The translations under genes were made by a program, and so were the position numbers. Source: Olleya sediminilitoris (lineage in GTDB: Bacteria > Bacteroidota > Bacteroidia > Flavobacteriales > Flavobacteriaceae). From it: a DNA stretch of 64,000 nt. The stretch covers positions 1-64,000 of the forward strand of contig NZ_JAEMEF010000009.1 of the NCBI RefSeq assembly GCF_016785945.1, given 5' to 3'. Positions 61,395 through 64,000 of the stretch are shown here, one piece after another (position 1 is the first letter of the stretch; every line of letters begins with the position of its first letter). Under the pieces are notes generated by a model that worked only from the letters and a program-made list of their open reading frames with translations, made no database searches and had not been told where the DNA came from.

Positions 61395-62459
61395 TTAATT
61401 GCTGTAAAACTTAAATGATTTGATTATCAGATCATTAGTTGTAGTTTGATTAATTTTTGGGTCACCTATGCTGTTTAGTAATACAAAGTTAATATTGCCT
61501 TTTATATTTTTCTTATCAAACTTCATCAATTCTATAATAGGAAGGTAGTCTGCTTCAGGAATATCAATTTTACCATAAACCTTTATGGTGTTTTCTTTTA
61601 TAAGCTGCATTTTATCTTCCGGAAAATCTAATAATTTATTAGATAAATAAGTTTCTAAAATCATACCAATAGCTATAGCCTCACCATGTAATAAAGCCTT
61701 AGATTTATGGTTTAAATAAAACGACTCAATTGCATGTCCTAGTGTGTGTCCAAAATTAAGAGATTTTCTTAAATTTTGTTCGGTTGGATCTTGTTCAACA
61801 ATGTCTTTTTTTATTAAAATCGAATCGTAAATTAACTGATCTAAATCTTCAAGTGTTAGATTAGATAATCTCGACAACTTACTGTAATATAATTCGTTGT
61901 GAATTAATCCGTGTTTTAGCATTTCTGCCAATCCAGATCTCATTTCTCGGCTTGATAATGTAGATAAATAATCTGTGTCAACCAATACCATGTTTGGTGT
62001 TTTAATAATCCCAATTTGGTTTTTAATAGCTCCTAAATCAACACCGTTTTTACCTCCAATTGATGCGTCAACCATGGATAGAAGAGTGGTAGGTATATTT
62101 ATAAATTTAATACCTCTTTGGTAAGTACACGCGACAAAACCACCTAAATCTGTGACCACTCCACCTCCTAAATTTAGCATTAAAGATTTTCGGTCTGCAC
62201 CTAATTCAGATAAGGTTTCCCAAACACCTAAGCAAGTTTCGATGGTTTTGTGTTGTTCTCCTGCTTCAATCTCGATAACTTCTATAGTTAATTCTGTATT
62301 TAATTGTGCTAAAAGTTTAGGTAAGCAAAGATCAGACGTATTACTATCTACTAGTATAAATATGTTTGAAAATGTGTTGTTTTGAATGTAATTGCTTAAG
62401 GCTGAATAGCAATCGGAGTTAAACTGAATACTATAGTCTTGAGTTGTAATTGGCGTCAT
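61395..62459 (-). CDS. aroB: 3-dehydroquinate synthase
   Basis: A 354-residue enzyme of the shikimate pathway, turning DAHP into 3-dehydroquinate with NAD and zinc. NLGGGVVTDLGGFVACTYQRGI, TTLLSMVDASIGGKNGVD, LKHGLI and the zinc residues in LNFGHTLGHAIE all match AroB. Full length. It stands alone with divergent proline dehydrogenase upstream; the gap of 95 bases must hold both promoters. Confidence 0.96.
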   Translation of the reverse strand: MTPITTQDYSIQFNSDCYSALSNYIQNNTFSNIFILVDSNTSDLCLPKLLAQLNTELTIEVIEIEAGEQHKTIETCLGVWETLSELGADRKSLMLNLGGGVVTDLGGFVACTYQRGIKFINIPTTLLSMVDASIGGKNGVDLGAIKNQIGIIKTPNMVLVDTDYLSTLSSREMRSGLAEMLKHGLIHNELYYSKLSRLSNLTLEDLDQLIYDSILIKKDIVEQDPTEQNLRKSLNFGHTLGHAIESFYLNHKSKALLHGEAIAIGMILETYLSNKLLDFPEDKMQLIKENTIKVYGKIDIPEADYLPIIELMKFDKKNIKGNINFVLLNSIGDPKINQTTTNDLIIKSFKFYSN

Positions 62460-62524
62460 GAAAAACTTAAAAACGTTAAGCTGTAAAATTAATAGTTTTT
62501 TTAAAAACTATTGGTAATACATAG

Positions 62525-62532
62525 TATATTTG
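62525..62532 (+). promoter_or_regulatory. -7 element of the proline dehydrogenase gene
   Basis: TATATTTG, exact TAnnTTTG, 22 bases upstream of the ATG at 62555. The nearest TTG (62511-62513) is only 11 bases away, so the -33 box is not clear. Confidence 0.45.
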
Positions 62533-62554
62533 TTTCGTCTTAAAAAATATAAAT

Positions 62555-63730
62555 ATGATAAAGGACTCTTTTTTTGAAAATACAGAAGTGGCTTTTAAGT
62601 TAAAAAGTGATTCAGAGTTAGAACGCGCTTACTTTTTATTTAAAATGATTTCTAATCAACCGCTTGTTAGAATTGGTACAGCTGCTACTAATTTTGCTTT
62701 AAAAGCACATTTACCAGTAGAAGGTTTGATACGTGCTACTGTATTTGATCATTTTTGTGGAGGTGTTAATGAGGATGATTGTATAAGTGTTATAGACAAA
62801 ATGTATACAGCAGGTGTTTGTTCTGTTCTAGATTATTCAGTTGAAGGAAAAGCAGTTGAAAATCAATTTGATTCCGCTAAAGAAAAAATCATAAAACTAG
62901 TTCATTTTTGTGATGAAAAAGAAGCAATGCCAATAGTTGTGTTTAAGCCAACTGGTTTAGGACGTTTTTATTTGTTTCAGAAAAAAGGGGAAGGAAAACC
63001 TTTTACTAACGAAGAAGCTGCAGAATGGAGTAGGATTGTAGAGCGTTATCATGCTATATGTAAGTTAGCTAAGGCTAAAGATGTAGAGGTTTTAATTGAT
63101 GGTGAAGAAAGCTGGATGCAAGAAGCTGCAGATGAGTTAGCTGAGGACATGATGAAAGTTTACAATACAGGTAAACCAATTGTTTATAATACACTTCAAA
63201 CTTACAGGCATGATAGACTTGGATATTTAAAAGCTTCGCATAAAAGAGCCAAGCAAGGTGGATATACTTTGGGTTATAAAATAGTACGAGGTGCTTACAT
63301 GGAAAAAGAACGTGAGCGTGCGCTTGATAAAGCGTATGATTCACCAATATGTAAAGATAAAATTACAACCGACAAAAATTTTAACGATTGCTTGCATTAT
63401 ATCATGGAAAGCTTAAGTGATATTTCAATTTTTGTTGGAACGCATAACGAAGAAAGCACTTATTTAGCCATGAAGATAATGGATGATTTAGGAATAGATA
63501 AAAAAGATAATCGTGTGTGGTTTGGGCAGTTATACGGAATGAGTGATCATATTAGTTTTAATTTGGCAGATCAAGGCTATAATGTTGCAAAATACTTACC
63601 ATTTGGACCTGTAAAAGACGTAATGCCATATTTAATTAGACGTGCAGAAGAAAACACATCTGTTGCAGGACAAACTGGTCGTGAGTTAACTTTGTTAAAA
63701 GCAGAGCGTAAACGAAGAAAGAGTAAATAG
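62555..63730 (+). CDS. putA: Proline dehydrogenase, monofunctional
   Basis: A 391-residue FAD-dependent enzyme that oxidises proline to pyrroline-5-carboxylate. The fold is a (beta/alpha)8 barrel: VLIDGEESWMQEAADEL, KIVRGAYMEKERERA, GTHNEESTYLA, and the substrate-binding C-terminal RRAEENTSVAGQTGRE. It lacks the P5C dehydrogenase part of long PutA, as usual in Bacteroidota. The symbol is used for the function only; prodh is an alternative. A terminator hairpin overlaps its stop codon. Confidence 0.94.
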   Translation: MIKDSFFENTEVAFKLKSDSELERAYFLFKMISNQPLVRIGTAATNFALKAHLPVEGLIRATVFDHFCGGVNEDDCISVIDKMYTAGVCSVLDYSVEGKAVENQFDSAKEKIIKLVHFCDEKEAMPIVVFKPTGLGRFYLFQKKGEGKPFTNEEAAEWSRIVERYHAICKLAKAKDVEVLIDGEESWMQEAADELAEDMMKVYNTGKPIVYNTLQTYRHDRLGYLKASHKRAKQGGYTLGYKIVRGAYMEKERERALDKAYDSPICKDKITTDKNFNDCLHYIMESLSDISIFVGTHNEESTYLAMKIMDDLGIDKKDNRVWFGQLYGMSDHISFNLADQGYNVAKYLPFGPVKDVMPYLIRRAEENTSVAGQTGRELTLLKAERKRRKSK

Positions 63731-63752
63731 GAATATTTACTCTTAATTTTTG
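63719..63752 (+). terminator. Terminator overlapping the stop of proline dehydrogenase
   Basis: AAGAGTAAATA (63719-63729), loop GGAA, TATTTACTCTT (63734-63744), then AATTTTTG. The left arm includes the first two bases of the TAG stop. Confidence 0.7.
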
Positions 63753-63770
63753 ATTTGTTTTCGGATTTTA

Positions 63771-64000
63771 TTAATCTAATTGTTTAATGGATTGCATTGT
63801 TGCAATACTGTCACAATTTTGAACTAATAATTCAAATTGTTTTTTGTCTTTTGTAGTACCAGAAATATAGTAAATTCCACAAGGTTCTTGTCTTGGTTGG
63901 CTTTTAGAAAAGTCAACATCTCCTTCTTTTAATAAATAGCTAATAGCTGCTGTATCAATAGTTCTTGTTGCAATGGTGGTTTTGCTGGCTTCAGAAAATT
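63771..64000 (-). CDS. C-terminal part of a protein of unknown function (runs off the window)
   Basis: About 76 codons of a minus-strand frame from the window end to a TAA at 63771-63773. It reads SEASKTTIATRTIDTAAISYLL at the window edge and ends QNCDSIATMQSIKQLD. There are two cysteines (EPCGIYY and QNCDS). Too little is present to assign a family or to tell if the start lies close by. Convergent with proline dehydrogenase. Confidence 0.65.
   Translation of the reverse strand, partial: FSEASKTTIATRTIDTAAISYLLKEGDVDFSKSQPRQEPCGIYYISGTTKDKKQFELLVQNCDSIATMQSIKQLD

Overview
The window is chromosomal DNA of a marine-type Flavobacteriaceae bacterium (Bacteroidota). This rests on very AT-rich DNA, many Bacteroidota-specific families (TonB-dependent receptors with carboxypeptidase-like N-domains, DUF5916, DUF3822, DUF6146, DUF6787, a SprB-repeat adhesin, BatA-like proteins), lipoproteins starting C-S-D/N-D-D, and promoters of the Bacteroidota form (TTG or TTTG, about 17-23 bp, TAnnTTTG). 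I could not fix the genus; relatives of Olleya, Lacinutrix or Psychroserpens would fit. No insertion sequence, prophage, CRISPR array, tRNA or rRNA gene was seen. The gene content is mostly core genome.

Layout. 1-2245 (-): N-terminal part of a giant SprB/HYR-type adhesin. 2590-6716 (+): polyphosphate module (SixA-like phosphatase, ppk1, ppx) and a small outer-membrane barrel. 6786-9651 (-): miaE, a lipoprotein and dnaX. 9845-10150 (+): RNase P RNA. 10188-12293 (-): rsmD, DUF3822 and a membrane protein. 12416-17587 (+): RecD-like helicase, kdsB, HAD phosphatase, CAT-like acetyltransferase, a KdnB-like iron alcohol dehydrogenase and a PlsC-like acyltransferase, probably envelope (Kdo/lipid) functions. 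17783-20604: a conserved unknown protein divergent from a PhnP-like MBL hydrolase and a small anchored protein. 20710-24869 (-): operon of a BatA-like protein, a dihydroorotase homologue without its HxH metal motif, a small membrane protein and an esterase. 25024-27348 (+): M61 aminopeptidase lipoprotein and a DUF6799 protein. 27398-33766 (-): GAF histidine kinase, TIGR02757 protein, lipoprotein, CPBP protease, LolD-like ATPase, DUF5916 protein. 33942-37031 (+): msrA, small membrane protein, MFS transporter and a frameshifted AraC regulator. 37128-40983 (-): His-rich anchored protein, TonB-dependent receptor and acidic surface lipoprotein, a likely metal-acquisition operon. 41020-48872 (mostly -): DUF6146, DUF937, serA, serC, acyl-CoA reductase (divergent from a ferredoxin, +) and a second TonB-dependent receptor. 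49100-56517 (+): ychF, a SRPBCC protein, parE-parC and a surface lipoprotein. 56568-58415 (-): TerC, a lipoprotein and an XRE regulator. 58729-61012 (+): M14-like peptidase, Lrp/AsnC regulator, DinB-like protein. 61013-63730: small unknown protein, aroB and proline dehydrogenase. 63771-64000 (-): C-terminal piece of an unknown protein.

The most unusual non-coding structure is 58421-58713, between the XRE regulator and the M14-like peptidase. It holds at least six copies of a palindrome of the form (T)TTACAWWTGTAA(A). One copy lies on the -7 element of the regulator and one on the likely -7 element of the peptidase, which suggests an autoregulated divergent switch. Other points to check are a homopolymer frameshift that cuts the end of the AraC regulator, a KdnB-like enzyme in the kdsB operon (a hint of 8-amino-Kdo), the pseudo-dihydroorotase, and a sigma-54-like site upstream of the DUF6799 gene.
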